Assembly: GCF_038051945.1 (NCBI RefSeq)
Contig: NZ_CP150302.1
Location: forward strand, 5,394,001 to 5,458,000
DNA: 64,000 nt
Direction of reading: 5' to 3'
Source: Paenibacillus sp. FSL H3-0469
Lineage (GTDB): Bacteria; Bacillota; Bacilli; Paenibacillales; Paenibacillaceae
The stretch's first letter is position 1; the number at the start of each line of letters is the position of its first letter. A program made the position numbers and the translations under genes. Shown piece after piece: positions 23,753-34,600 of this stretch. The notes under the pieces are model-generated. The model was not told where the DNA came from. It did not search any database and worked only from the letters and a program-made list of their open reading frames with translations.

Positions 23753-24361
23753 ATGGTATTCAACAAAATCAAAGTTGGCAGATTAAGGTGGGGATCTATT
23801 TATGTATTCCTTACGCTGGCTCTGATTGGTACCGGGTGCTCGCTCAATACGGAGGAAAAAGTGAAGGAACTGAATGCTGTTGATGTGCCTGCTGACGAAA
23901 TAGTTGATATATCCTGGAATGCTGGGTGGTCACCAGCAATCAGCGTAACTCCAGGCATTCTGTTTGAGCTGCGCGGCAGTGATGATGTTATCTATGAATT
24001 ATCTGGAGATACTGCTTACCTATGTGTTGATGCTGGGGGGAAGCTTGAAAGCCTCAGCAAAGGAGGAAACACAAAGAAATCCGGGGAACGCTTCTACTGG
24101 AACTACCTCTATGGAGACCCGCAGATACAGCCTGCCGATGTTGGAGACTCATGGATCAACATTATCCGTAAGGAGGAAAATTTTCGCACCGGCTGGGTCT
24201 TGATAAAGATATCCTCAGGAACAGACAAGACAGCAGAGAGGGAGAATGGATTGTTCAAAGCTGAAGTTATGGCAAGCCTGGAATTTCCCCAACAGGACGG
24301 TAATTACCAGGTGATCTCGGATAAGAATCTGCTGGATCTTGAAGCCGCCTACAAAAAATGA
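23753..24361 (+). CDS. lipoprotein, unknown function
   Basis: 202 residues from ATG 23753, with GAGGCGG 8 nt upstream. The signal peptide has lipobox IGTGCS, so it is anchored on the outer face of the membrane. The mature part (PADEIVDISWNAGWSPAISV, FELRGSDDVIYELSGD) has no catalytic signature. A KxGGNTKKSGERFYWNY block suggests a small beta-rich domain. It stands alone between terminators. Confidence 0.7.
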   Translation: MVFNKIKVGRLRWGSIYVFLTLALIGTGCSLNTEEKVKELNAVDVPADEIVDISWNAGWSPAISVTPGILFELRGSDDVIYELSGDTAYLCVDAGGKLESLSKGGNTKKSGERFYWNYLYGDPQIQPADVGDSWINIIRKEENFRTGWVLIKISSGTDKTAERENGLFKAEVMASLEFPQQDGNYQVISDKNLLDLEAAYKK

Positions 24362-24370
24362 ATAGAACTG

Positions 24371-24408
24371 ATAAATAAAACCCCTTCTGGCGAAGGGGTT
24401 TTATTTAT
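24371..24408 (+). terminator. strong bidirectional terminator
   Basis: A perfect 17-bp stem, ATAAATAAAACCCCTTC with GAAGGGGTTTTATTTAT, has a TGGC tetraloop and A/T tracts on both flanks. Confidence 0.95.
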
Positions 24409-24543
24409 CACCAACGTTGAGAATTCACCTCCATTGAGGTGAGGGGCTGAATCGGAATTTTCAACTGCATGGAGAACGTACGTGCTATAATTAAGGAAGC
24501 TATTGCCTGACCAATTCATTTCATAGGAGCTGTGTCACATACC

Positions 24544-25713
24544 ATGATCAAGAAAGAAGCCGCACATATCCGCAAGCAGTTCAAGATGGACCATGATCAG
24601 CTGAATCTGTACGATATTCTGAATGTCTATATTATGAAAGAAACGAACGAAATCTACCACTTCGAGCGCCAGCCGTTCGCCATGCTGGAACGCGAGAAGC
24701 AGGAGCTGTATATGAGTAACTTCCGGAAGCTGCTGACGGGCGAGCTGGATCAGAAGCTGTTCGAGCTCAAGTTCCTGGAGGAAGCGGAGGAGCCGTCGCA
24801 GGTGATGCTGCACCAGGGGCTGATCACCGGTGACCCGGAGGAGTGGCAGGACCTGATGCTCATGCTGGTGGACAAAATGCTGGTGGATGCTAAGTATGAG
24901 AAGGATGCAGTGGTCACCTTCGTACGGGGGCAATACTTCCGGCCGACCAAGGCGCGTAATGACGAAGCTGAGGAGACCGGGAAGGACGAGGTCTTCGCAC
25001 ATCCATTCATTCTGTGCAGCGTGAATTCCACAGAGCAGCAGCGCAAGACGCTTTTATTCGATTATGTGGAGCGGGAGTTCAAATACAATATCATGGTTGA
25101 TCCGATCATTAAGCTCAGCACACCGGAGCAAGGATTCTTCTACCCGAGTGTGACGGACAACTATTCGGATATCAATCGTGTGCTGTACTGCACGGGAAGC
25201 GCGAATAATCCGAACCCGCAGTTCATCGAGCAGGTGCTGAATGCGGAGCGGTCGGTGACGGCGCTGGAGGAACGGTCTATTTTTGAAGATATAGTGAAGG
25301 AAGTGGCGGGCGAACAGATCGATGTGGCCACGATTGCCCAGGTGTACGAGGAGATTCATCAGGTGATTGAGGACAACGCGGAGGAGGAAGAACCGCCGAG
25401 ACTCGATTACCGCGATGTGGAGCGTGTGCTGAAGGCCAGCGGCGTGGAGGATGTGACGGCGGAGAAGGTGGAGCGCGCGTTCGAGACCATCGTGGACAAT
25501 AAGCACTATGAGATGAAGGCCAGCAGCGTCATCCCCAAGTTCACCTCCAAGTCGATCAAGATCGATACGAAGGTTGCTTCGATCACGATCAGCCCGCAGG
25601 ACCTGAGATATGTACGGCAGGTGAACTACCAGGGCAAGCGCTGCATCATGATTGAGATTGATGAGGATGCGGTGATCGAAGGCTTCACGCTGCTGACAGA
25701 GAACTTATCCTAA
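24544..25713 (+). CDS. DUF4317 family protein
   Basis: 389 residues. AHIRKQFKMDHDQLNLYDILNVYIM and YHFERQPFAMLEREKQELYMSNFRKLL are hallmarks of DUF4317, a cytosolic family common in Bacillota with no established function. ATG 24544 matches the usual N-terminus (MxKKExxxIRKQFK) but lies 14 nt from AGGAG. The in-frame GTG 24532 is only 2 nt from it, so the start is unsure. The acidic region around 290-300 (EDNAEEEEPP) links two halves. It appears monocistronic. Confidence 0.85.
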   Translation: MIKKEAAHIRKQFKMDHDQLNLYDILNVYIMKETNEIYHFERQPFAMLEREKQELYMSNFRKLLTGELDQKLFELKFLEEAEEPSQVMLHQGLITGDPEEWQDLMLMLVDKMLVDAKYEKDAVVTFVRGQYFRPTKARNDEAEETGKDEVFAHPFILCSVNSTEQQRKTLLFDYVEREFKYNIMVDPIIKLSTPEQGFFYPSVTDNYSDINRVLYCTGSANNPNPQFIEQVLNAERSVTALEERSIFEDIVKEVAGEQIDVATIAQVYEEIHQVIEDNAEEEEPPRLDYRDVERVLKASGVEDVTAEKVERAFETIVDNKHYEMKASSVIPKFTSKSIKIDTKVASITISPQDLRYVRQVNYQGKRCIMIEIDEDAVIEGFTLLTENLS

Positions 25714-25735
25714 TCTGTATAGAAGGTTTTTTTGG

Positions 25736-25785
25736 AAAAAGGGCTATCCCGATGTCTCCTTAGGAGAACGGGAAGCCCTTTTTGT
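25736..25785 (+). terminator. intrinsic terminator after the DUF4317 gene
   Basis: AAAAAGGGCT..CCCG..TCTCC pairs with GGAGA..CGGG.AGCCCTTTTT around a TTA loop. Confidence 0.9.
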
Positions 25786-25881
25786 GTAGGCCCGGTACGA
25801 GACACACGGCCCAACCTATGCCCATGAAATTGAGTAGCAAGAGTTTATCGCAGGTTGTACCAAACGTATTTTCACAGAAAA

Positions 25882-26095
25882 ACGACCACAATTGGACCGT
25901 GTGCGCTGGGTAGGCGAAATGTAATCGGAAAACCGACCACAATTGGACCGTGTGCGCTGGGTAGGCGAAATGTAATCGGAAAAGCGACCGCAATTGGACC
26001 GTGTGCGCTGGGTAGGCGAAATGTAATCGGAAAAGCGACTACAATTGAACCGTGTGCGCCGCGAAGGCGAAATGTAGTCGAAAAAGCGACTAGAA
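25882..26095. repeat. intergenic array B (51-bp period, CACAATTGGACCG units)
   Basis: Four units with ATTGG at 25891, 25942, 25993 and 26044 have an exact 51-bp period. The first three are nearly identical (CGACCACAATTGGACCGTGT, then GCGCTGGGTAGGCGAAATG) and the last is diverged. It sits between convergent genes, ~100 nt after a terminator. Fifty-one is a multiple of three, so open 17-codon-period frames run through it on both strands, but these lack ribosome binding sites and are not called genes. Confidence 0.9.
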
Positions 26096-26104
26096 TCTCC
26101 TTCG

Positions 26105-26707
26105 CTAGGAAGAGCTTCCGTATTTCTCCCAGACCGCTGCATATTTCTGCTCCCAGATTGCCCAGCGCTTCTCGGCGCCGTATTTCGCCTGGAGCTGCTT
26201 CAGGTATTGCTCCGCAGTCTCTGTCTCCCCTGTATCCAGCAGGAACCCGAAGGTCTCTTCACTTAAATGCAGTGCTGTCCGCTGCATATAGTATTCAATA
26301 ATGGCCCTGGCATCTGTTAAGGTGTACAAGAATTGAAGACCCTGATCCAAGTGGAGCAGCAGGTCTGCCGTGAACTTGTCCACATCTACCTCCGGCGTCA
26401 GGAAGTAGCGTTCCGGAGCGGCGGGGACGATTTGGTTGATCCGGGCATAGAAGTGAGCCAAGCCCAGAGACTTAGCAGGCCTATACTGCGCAAGCTCTTC
26501 GGAATGAAGATTGTAATTCACATAGAAGCTGAGCTGCTTGTATGTATTGTACTTGTATTTCTGGATATTGATTTTATAGCTGAATTGGCCCTCTGTCTTG
26601 TAGAAGTTCAGATCCTTTGTACGGTAGCCCTGTGCGGAGAAAAAAGGTTTGACGTCCTGCTTGATGATCTGCTTGAACAATTCCTGCATATCTAACAATT
26701 CCTGCAT
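26105..26707 (-). CDS. DUF4304 family protein, paralogue 1
   Basis: 200 residues from ATG 26707, with GGAGG upstream. The N-terminus LFKQIIKQDVKPFFSAQGYRTKDLNFYK is the DUF4304 signature. Such cytosolic proteins are of unknown function, and some sit in polymorphic-toxin loci as putative immunity proteins. The second half carries helical repeats (LDQGLQFLYTLTDARAIIEY; AEQYLKQLQAKYGAEKRWA). The neighbour 26832-27449 is a close paralogue with the same N-terminus, pointing to tandem duplication. Confidence 0.82.
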   Translation of the reverse strand: MQELLDMQELFKQIIKQDVKPFFSAQGYRTKDLNFYKTEGQFSYKINIQKYKYNTYKQLSFYVNYNLHSEELAQYRPAKSLGLAHFYARINQIVPAAPERYFLTPEVDVDKFTADLLLHLDQGLQFLYTLTDARAIIEYYMQRTALHLSEETFGFLLDTGETETAEQYLKQLQAKYGAEKRWAIWEQKYAAVWEKYGSSS

Positions 26708-26831
26708 CGTAAATCCTCCTTCGCTTGAGTGGATAGTAGATTGCATAGTTTAACGTTTCAGAGGACGGCTTATTTCTGCCATCAAGCTCATCAGTCAGCA
26801 TACGGATTTGCCGCTTGAAACCGGAAGCTGT

Positions 26832-27449
26832 TTATAGCTCCAGTCCGTATTCCGACCAAATGGCTGCATACTTCTTCTCCCATATCGTCCAGCGCGGCTC
26901 GGCCCCGTATTCGTCCTGAAGCTGCTTCAGGTAAAGCTTTGCGGTCTTTGTTTCACCTGCACGCAGCAGGAAGCGGAAGGTCTCTTCACTTAGATGCAGC
27001 GCTGTCCGCTCCATATAATAATCTAAGATGCTCCTGGCATCGGTTAAGGTATACATGAACGCAAGCGCCTGGTCCAGGTGCTGCAGAAGCTCTGCCGTGA
27101 AGCTGTCTACATCTACTTCTTTGGTCAAGGTATAGCGGTCCGGGGCTGCGGGGACTATCTCCCTGATCCGTGAGGTGAAGTGGGAGCTCCCTGCCACAGA
27201 TACGATGGACGACTGGCTTATCTGCAGCTGCGCAAGCTCTGTAGAGTGAATAGTACAGTTCACATAGAAGCTGAGCTTGTCCCAGGTATTGCCCGACGAT
27301 TTCTGAATATTGATGTTATAGATAAGCTGATCCTCTGACTTCGTGAAATTCAGATCTTTTGTACGATAGCCCTGCGCGGAGAAAAAAGGTTTGACGTCCT
27401 GCTTGATGATCTGCTTGAATAATTCCTTCATATCTAACAATTCCTGCAT
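26832..27449 (-). CDS. DUF4304 family protein, paralogue 2
   Basis: 205 residues, ATG with AGGAGG about 10 nt upstream. It starts MQELLDMKELFKQIIKQDVK, differing from paralogue 1 at one residue in this stretch, whereas the middle (SSGNTWDKLSFYVNCTIHSTEL) is more diverged. It therefore has a conserved N-terminal module with a faster-evolving centre, the pattern expected of immunity or specificity proteins. No toxin gene is adjacent. The two copies are separated by 124 nt, which includes a second ribosome binding site, so each is probably translated independently. Confidence 0.82.
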   Translation of the reverse strand: MQELLDMKELFKQIIKQDVKPFFSAQGYRTKDLNFTKSEDQLIYNINIQKSSGNTWDKLSFYVNCTIHSTELAQLQISQSSIVSVAGSSHFTSRIREIVPAAPDRYTLTKEVDVDSFTAELLQHLDQALAFMYTLTDARSILDYYMERTALHLSEETFRFLLRAGETKTAKLYLKQLQDEYGAEPRWTIWEKKYAAIWSEYGLEL

Positions 27450-27600
27450 AGTAAGTAATCCTCCTTCCTGTGGTGATCATAGACTGCATATTATAACATG
27501 TGGGCTGACAGCTATAATGTACTATAAACAGAATAATCTCAAATGACTTCATTCTGGGTAAATATAGGATAGGAGGCAAGAAAGGAGAATGGAGTAAGTG

Positions 27601-28332
27601 ATGAAAAATGTTAAAATTCTGCTCGGTGTATTTGGATTCGCTGCCGTTATGGTAGTGTTGTTCGGGTGGGGAGGGCCTATTGTTCTAAAGTTATTCCTAC
27701 ATAATGATTATGCGAGAAGTGTTATCTTGCTGGTGGTGTTCAGTCTGGTGGTGTTCGGCAAACGGTGGAACTGGTCAAATGGGCTGGTCTATATCATTGC
27801 GCTGTTTTCCTTCTTCGGCATGTTCATCGACTCGGCGGGCAATCCGGTCTATAACAAGCCGCTAGAATGGATCATCTCGCCGTTCGGGCAATTGCAGGTG
27901 GACCGGTATGTCACTAATTATGCGCCGGGGCAGTTCTCCATTACAGATAACGTGACCATTCTGAAGCTGGACGGAGAGGTTACGCGCCTAAGTACCGTAT
28001 GGTTATACCTGTACCGCTTGGCCCAGTATATGGTGCTCTACTCCATTATAGGCACCCTGCTTAGTGCGATCCGGGGCAAAGGACCTGAGCGCCTGCCGCT
28101 CACCTCCACATCCGTAGACGAGACGTTGACACCGCATATGGAGCAGCGGGTAGCTGCGGAGCTGAAGCGCCGGGAGGCTGCAAGCACTTCACTGAAGGTC
28201 GTTCCCGAGGAAGTTCAGGAGCATGTCCGGCAGTTAAAAAAGGAGGGACAGCTCATTCTGGCCATCAAGCTGGTACGTCAGCATACGGATATGCCCCTTG
28301 GCGAAGCCAAGCGGTATGTGGAAGAAATGTAG
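27601..28332 (+). CDS. membrane protein with ribosomal L7/L12-like C-terminal tail
   Basis: 243 residues from ATG 27601, with GGAG 6 nt upstream. Four hydrophobic segments lie at ~4-24, 35-52, 58-75 and 138-160. A cytosolic tail ends in EHVRQLKKEGQLILAIKLVR and then QHTDMPLGEAKRYVEEM, which matches the helix-turn-helix core of the L7/L12 C-terminal domain (A-I-K-x-x-R-x-x-T...EAK-x-x-V-E). In L7/L12 this surface contacts translation GTPases. Here its role is unknown and the whole protein is not recognised. Confidence 0.7.
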   Translation: MKNVKILLGVFGFAAVMVVLFGWGGPIVLKLFLHNDYARSVILLVVFSLVVFGKRWNWSNGLVYIIALFSFFGMFIDSAGNPVYNKPLEWIISPFGQLQVDRYVTNYAPGQFSITDNVTILKLDGEVTRLSTVWLYLYRLAQYMVLYSIIGTLLSAIRGKGPERLPLTSTSVDETLTPHMEQRVAAELKRREAASTSLKVVPEEVQEHVRQLKKEGQLILAIKLVRQHTDMPLGEAKRYVEEM

Positions 28333-28347
28333 AGGATTATTTAACAG

Positions 28348-28382
28348 TCCGTTCTGTGCAATCGACAGAGCGGGCTTTTTTG
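28348..28382 (+). terminator. intrinsic terminator
   Basis: CCGTTCTGT pairs with ACAGAGCGG around GCAATCG, with GTCC/GGGC extension, followed by TTTTTTT. Confidence 0.85.
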
Positions 28383-28395
28383 ATAGAATTTATAA

Positions 28396-28495
28396 GTTTT
28401 GGGGTCCCCGCCAAGTACCTGAGTCATCACCTACGCTAAAGCCCCACTTTTTTTGGGGGGGGTGCGCGTATTTGCGTCATTTCAAATCACGCAAG
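28396..28495. other. G/C-tract hairpin region before the S-layer-type gene
   Basis: AGTTTTGGGG (28396) faces CCCCACT (28442) across a 37-nt loop, followed by T8 and then G8, and then a TTGCGT/ACGCAA hairpin (28471-28494). It could be a second terminator, an RNA element or an intergenic repeat. I recognise no riboswitch. The remaining bases to 28697 hold only the gene leader and ribosome binding site. Confidence 0.35.
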
Positions 28496-28697
28496 GACTT
28501 AATACACATTTATTGGCGAAAAAACTAAAAATAATTTGTCGAATTAGTTAACTTAATCGCGAAAAATGTCGATAAACCAGTATAGAAAACTAATGCTTGC
28601 TAATGCCGGGCATGTGCAGAGCGTGTGCAGCATGTTCAGAGTTTTGCGGAAGCGTTATCAATATTATGGAAATGGTCATTCGACAAGGAGGAAAGCG

Positions 28698-31600
28698 ATG
28701 TTTAAGAAATTGGGGAAGATCGGGCTGGCTGTGGTATTGGTGATCGGGCTGCTGCCCATGATGTCACTCCGTGCCTATGCGGCGGTGCCGTCATTCAATG
28801 AAGCGGCTGATTTTGTAATTGAGCCTCCGGTTACGTATGCGGCGGGTAAAAGTCTTACGGATGCGCAGGGCCTACAGGATGGAAGTACGGCGGTGCTGCT
28901 GAATTCATTCGTCTATCAGGGGAATTCTTACACGGCCTCTAATTTCTTAAGGGTCTATAACAGCGCAGGAACGCTTATCACGGACGTTAACCTGGGCAAC
29001 CTGATGGACACCTATTACAAAATGACGTATGTGAGTATGCTTGCTCTCAATAACGGCAATCTGCTGATTATGTACAGTAAAAGCGACTCCAGCGAGTACA
29101 ACCTGCAGCTGGGCACAGTTACCGAGAGTACACCCAATGCCTATTTCATGGTGCTGGATAAGAACGGTCAGAAGGTGACTGGCCAGACTCGGCTGAATAC
29201 CTTCAGTGCGGCCAGTCAGCCGCAGCTGACGCGTTTTATATCTGCGGCTGAGCTGTCTAACGGCAATATCGCTTTTTCCTGGCAACGAAATGATAATGTA
29301 AGCACGGTTACCCGCGTATTCACTGCTGCGGGCGCACCGGTGTCAAACGAAACTCTGCTGGTAGCTGCCAATGCGAGCATGTCCTACGTAGCTGCTGGTG
29401 ACGGCGTGTACATGGCGGCCTACAATTCAGGGGCTCCGAACGATAATATCTATCTGCGGTTATTCAATAACAGCGGAACCCCCGTAACCACTATTAATAT
29501 TGGGGCGAGAACGAATGAGAAGCAGTTGTATCTGTCTACGCTGAGCAACGGGAATTTCATGTTCAGTCAGTATAGCTGGCAAACCGGAATCACGAGTGTC
29601 TCCTTGTATGACAATGCAGGTGTAAGCCAAGGCGGATTTAACGTAAATGGTTCTCTGGGCGAAGCAGCGGCCGCTGTGTATAAGAAAGGCGCACTGCCGG
29701 GATTCGTAACGGTAAGCACGGATGCCGCGTCGAATAAGGCCATTGACGATGCCTATAACTATGGCACAGAGTGGTCGGGAACCCAGTACGCTTACCTGAA
29801 TTACTATGACAATGACGGGACCCTGCTGTATACAACGGATCAGCCGGTGGATTCCGCTCCTGCTGTATTTCAGGGTTACGATGCAGTTAACTGGATTTTC
29901 AATGTGGAATATTATGCGAAGTTCGCTGTATATCCGGCCTTCGGCGACAAGATTGTTTTCATCACAACGGATAATACAGATGCCACTCATTTCAGAATTA
30001 CCGGCAAGCTGTTCAACAGAGTAGCTTTAACTCCGGTTGTGCTGCAATCGGCTGTAGCGGACGGTGTGCCGGGAACCACTACTTCAACGAAGATTGACCT
30101 GACCTTTGATGCTGCGATCACTGGATTGACGGCAGACGATATCATTATTACAGATGGCACAGGCTCTGCGGTAAAAGGGTCCTTGAGCGGATCGGGGACC
30201 GCTTGGAGCCTTGCGCTTACTTCAGTGACTGGCGAGGGTGATGTATCCGTGGCTGTGAATTCGCCTAGCGGATACTCAGTTAGCGGTTCGCCGCAGATGG
30301 CAACCGTATCGCTGTTCAAGCCAGCGCTGGAGCCAACCCCGGCAGCGGTGATCGACTACGCAGCCGAGCAGCTAAGCGGTCTGAGCGCGAATGGCACGTA
30401 TACTGTGAACGGTACGGCGGTAACCGCGACTGCGGCTGGCACCTTGGCGCTGGAGCAGAGCTGGCTGGGTGAGTCTCTGAGTATTGTGAAGCAGGGGAAT
30501 TCTACGACAACTGTAGACAGTGCGGCGCAGGTGCTGGTCATTCCATCCCGTCCCGCGGCGCCAACAAGTGTGACGGCAACGGATGAACTGGCGATAGATG
30601 CGGACAACGGTACACTTGAGAATGTGACTTCAGCGATGGAGTATAAGCCAAGTACCGGTGGAGTATGGACGGATGTGACCGGTACAACGGTGACGGGACT
30701 GGCTCCGGGTACGTACGAGGTCCGTGTGAAATTGACGGCGTCGTCTTTTGTATCGGAAGCGCATAGTGTAACGGTGAATGCGTATGTGCCAACGGCAGAG
30801 GCTACCCCGGCAGCGGTGATTGACTATGGGGCCGAGCAACTGAGCGGTCTGACGGCGAATGGTATGTATACCGTAAACGGTACATCGGTAACGGCGACTG
30901 CGGATGGTACGCTTGCGCTGGAGCAGAGCTGGCTTGGAGAGTCCCTGAGTATTGTGAAGCAGGGGAATGCTTCAACAACGGTAGACAGTGCGGCGCAGGT
31001 ACTGGTCATTCCATCCCGTCCGGCAACACCTGCTGGTGTGACGGCAACGGATGAACTGGCGATAGATGCGGACAACGGAACACTTGCGAATGTGACTTCT
31101 GCAATGGAGTACAAGCTAAGTACCGGGGGAGTATGGACGGATGTGACTGGGACATCTGTGACGGGACTGGCTCCGGGTATGTATGAGGTCCGTGTGAAAC
31201 TGACGGCGTCGTCTTTTGCCTCGGAAGCGTATAGGGTTACGGTGAATGCGTATGTGCCAATAGTAGAGACAACCCCGGCAGCGGTGATTGACTATGGGGC
31301 CGAGCAATTAAGCGGTCTGCTGGCGAATGGTCTCTATACGGTGAATGGCACATTATCGATACAGGCGGATGCGGCGGGCAAGCTGGCGCTGGATAGCGCT
31401 TGGCTCGGAACCTCTCTGAGCCTTGTGAAGCAGGGAAATGCGTCCACGACGATTAACAGTGCGGCGCAGACCTTGACCATCCCTGTTCGTCCGGCAGCAC
31501 CTGCCGGAGTAACAGCAACGAATGAGACGGCGATTAACGCGAAGAACGGTACGCTTACGAATATGACTCCGGCCATGGAGTACAAGCAAGGTGCCGCAGG

Positions 31601-34600
31601 CGTATGGACGGATGTAACAGGTACAACGGTGACGGGGCTGGCTCCGGGCACGTACTACGTCCAGACCAAGGCGACTTTGACGGCTTTTGCCTCGGAAGCA
31701 CACAGCGTGAATGTGGTTGCGTATGTAGCGATACCGGAAGCCACACCAGCAGCGGTCATTGATTACGAAGCTGAGCAGCTGAGCGGTCTGACGGCAAACG
31801 GTACGTATACATTGAACGGTACGTTGAACGTAACAGCAGATGCAGACGGTAAGCTGGCGCTGGATAGCGCTTGGCTGGGCAGTTCCCTTAGTCTAGTGAA
31901 GCAGGGGAATGCGTCAACTACTATAGATAGTGCGGCGCAGACCCTGACGATTGCTGCCCGTCCGGCAGCGCCTGCCGGAGTAGCGGCAACGGATGAGACG
32001 GCGATTCACGCGAAGAACGGTACGCTTACGAATGTGACAACAGCCATGGAGTATAAAAAAGGTTCAGCAGGCGCATGGATAGATGTCACAGGCACTGAAG
32101 TAAGCGGGTTGGCCCCGGATACGTACTATGTCCGTACGAAGGGTACGGTTACAGCTTTTGCCTCGGAAGCACAAGCTGTAACGGTGAATGCCTACGTACC
32201 CACTCTGGAAGCCACACCAGCAGCGGTCATTGACTACGAAGCTGAGCAGCTGAGCGGTCTGACGGCAAACGGCGTGTATACACTGAATGGTTCGTTGGTC
32301 CTAACAGCGGATGCAGACGGCAAGCTGGCGCTGGATAGCACTTGGCTGGGCAGCTCCCTGAGCCTGGTGAAGCAGGGGAATGCCTCCACAACCATCGACA
32401 GTGCGGCGCAGATCCTGACCATTCCTGCCCGTCCGGCAGCGCCTGCGGGTGTAGCTTCAACAGACGAAACGGCGATTCATGCGAAGGATGGCACGCTCAC
32501 GAATGTGACTACAGCCATGGAATATAGACAAGGTACAGCAGACGCATGGACAGATGTTCCAGGCACTAGCGTCACAGGTCTTGCGCCAGGCGTGTATGTT
32601 GTCCGCACGAAGGCGACAGCAACGGCGTTCAGCTCAGCTGCGGTGGAAGTGACAGTGAGCCCCTTTGCATCTGCGGCGGAAGTGACGCCTGCGGTGGTGA
32701 TTGATTTTAACGCTGAGCGATTGACAGGTCTGATTCCAGAAGGGGGATACACCGTAAATGGTACGGCTGTAACGGCTACTATGGACGGAATGCTCCTGCT
32801 AGACAGCAGCTGGCTGGGCACCACACTGAATATCGTGAAGACAGGCAATGGGGTAACCACTACCGATAGTGATGCGCAAGTGTTGAGTGTTCCCGCGCGT
32901 CAGGCTGCTCCGGTTGGAGTGAGTGTCACGGATGTGACCTATAACGGGGCCAATGACGGAACACTGCAGAATCTGACCGCCCAGATGGAATACCAGATGG
33001 GGAACACAGGGGCTTGGACAGAAGTTACAGACACTACGATTACCGGTCTTGCACCAGGCACGTATTATGTGCGGGTGAAGGCTACGTCAACGGACTTTGC
33101 TTCTGCTATTGCTCAGGTGACCGTGCATGACTCAGATGCCGTGATCCCGGCGGCTCCAGAAGTGGTAGCGGATGATCTGAACAATACGATAGTGGGCCTG
33201 AACACCACCATGGATTTCTCTGTGGATGAGGGACCCTTCGTACGATATGACGGAACCAACCTGCCGGATCTCAGCGGCGAGCATACTGTGAAGGTACGGG
33301 TTGCGGCCAGCGGATCAGTTCCGGCAGGACCGGCAGCTACGCTGACTTTTACAACGAATGTCTTGATCCCTGCCGGGGACTTGACTGTGAGTGCCAGTGA
33401 TCCGGGTGGAGCAGAGAGTAACGGCTATACACAAATCAAGGTTACGCCTGCACCGGCTGAAGGGCATAAGCTGCTGTATAAGAATTTTGGTGCTGGCAGC
33501 ATCATCGTGCCGAATGTGGGAGATCTCCTGACCGGATACACGCTTGTAGGCAGTGAAGGGCTGATTCCGGCAGCCGATGGTGACACGCTTGGGATTGCTG
33601 AGGTAGAAGCGGAAGGCAGGGTGGTAAAATACGGCAGCGTCATGGCAGTAGTTGCGGTGACTACTCCGGTAACACCAACTCCCGATCCAGTCAGCCCGGG
33701 AAGCGGAAGTAACCCGAACAGCGGGACTCCTTCCGGGAATCCGGCCAGTACGGTCACCGATGTGATTGTCCTTGTGAACGGCAAGGAGGAGAACGCGGGC
33801 AAAGCAACGACCACGACCTCCGGTAACGTTAGAACAACGACCATCGCGGTAGATCCGGCCAGATTGCAGGCGAAGCTGGATGCTGAGGAGAACGGGGCTG
33901 TAGTAACTATTCCGATGATGCTGGATTCAAATGTGATTGTCGGAGAATTGAGCGGCCAGATGATCAAGAATATGGAGAATGTGGCGGCCACCCTGGTGCT
34001 TCAGACCAGCAAGGGAAGCTATACGTTGCCTGCATCCGAGATTAACATTGGCGCCTTGGCCGCAAGATTAGGTAACGGGGCTAAGCTGGATGACATAACG
34101 CTGAGAATTACCATTGGTGATGCTTCGGCCGCCATGAACCAGGTGGTTAGCGCTGCAGCAGGCAGAGGCGGCCTCACCCTTGCAGCGCCAGCCCTGGATT
34201 TCACAGTTACTGCTTCTTCCGGGACCTCAACAGTAGAGTTGAACCGGTTCAATGCTTATGTAACACGTACCCTGGCGCTTCCGCAGGGGATTAACCCTAC
34301 CCGGCTTACAACAGGTATCGTTGTCGATCCGGATGGAACGGTGCGTCATGTACCCACCCGAATCATCCTGAAGGATGGTAAATATTATGCAGAGATCAAC
34401 AGTCTGACGAACAGTACCTATTCGGTGGTCTGGCACCCGCAGACATTCGCGGATGTGGAGAAGCATTGGGCGAAGAATGCAGTGAATGACATGGGCTCCC
34501 GTCTGGTCATTAACGGGGTGAACGCATCCAAGTTCAACCCGAACGCGGACATTACCCGTGCAGAATTCGCAGCGATCATCGTACGCGGTCTGGGGCTGAA

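Noticed and set aside
25760..26142. Proteins with 17-residue repeats read from array B (and likewise array C at 49.2-49.5 kb)
   Set aside because: The frames stay open only because 51 is a multiple of three. They lack ribosome binding sites and have implausible composition.
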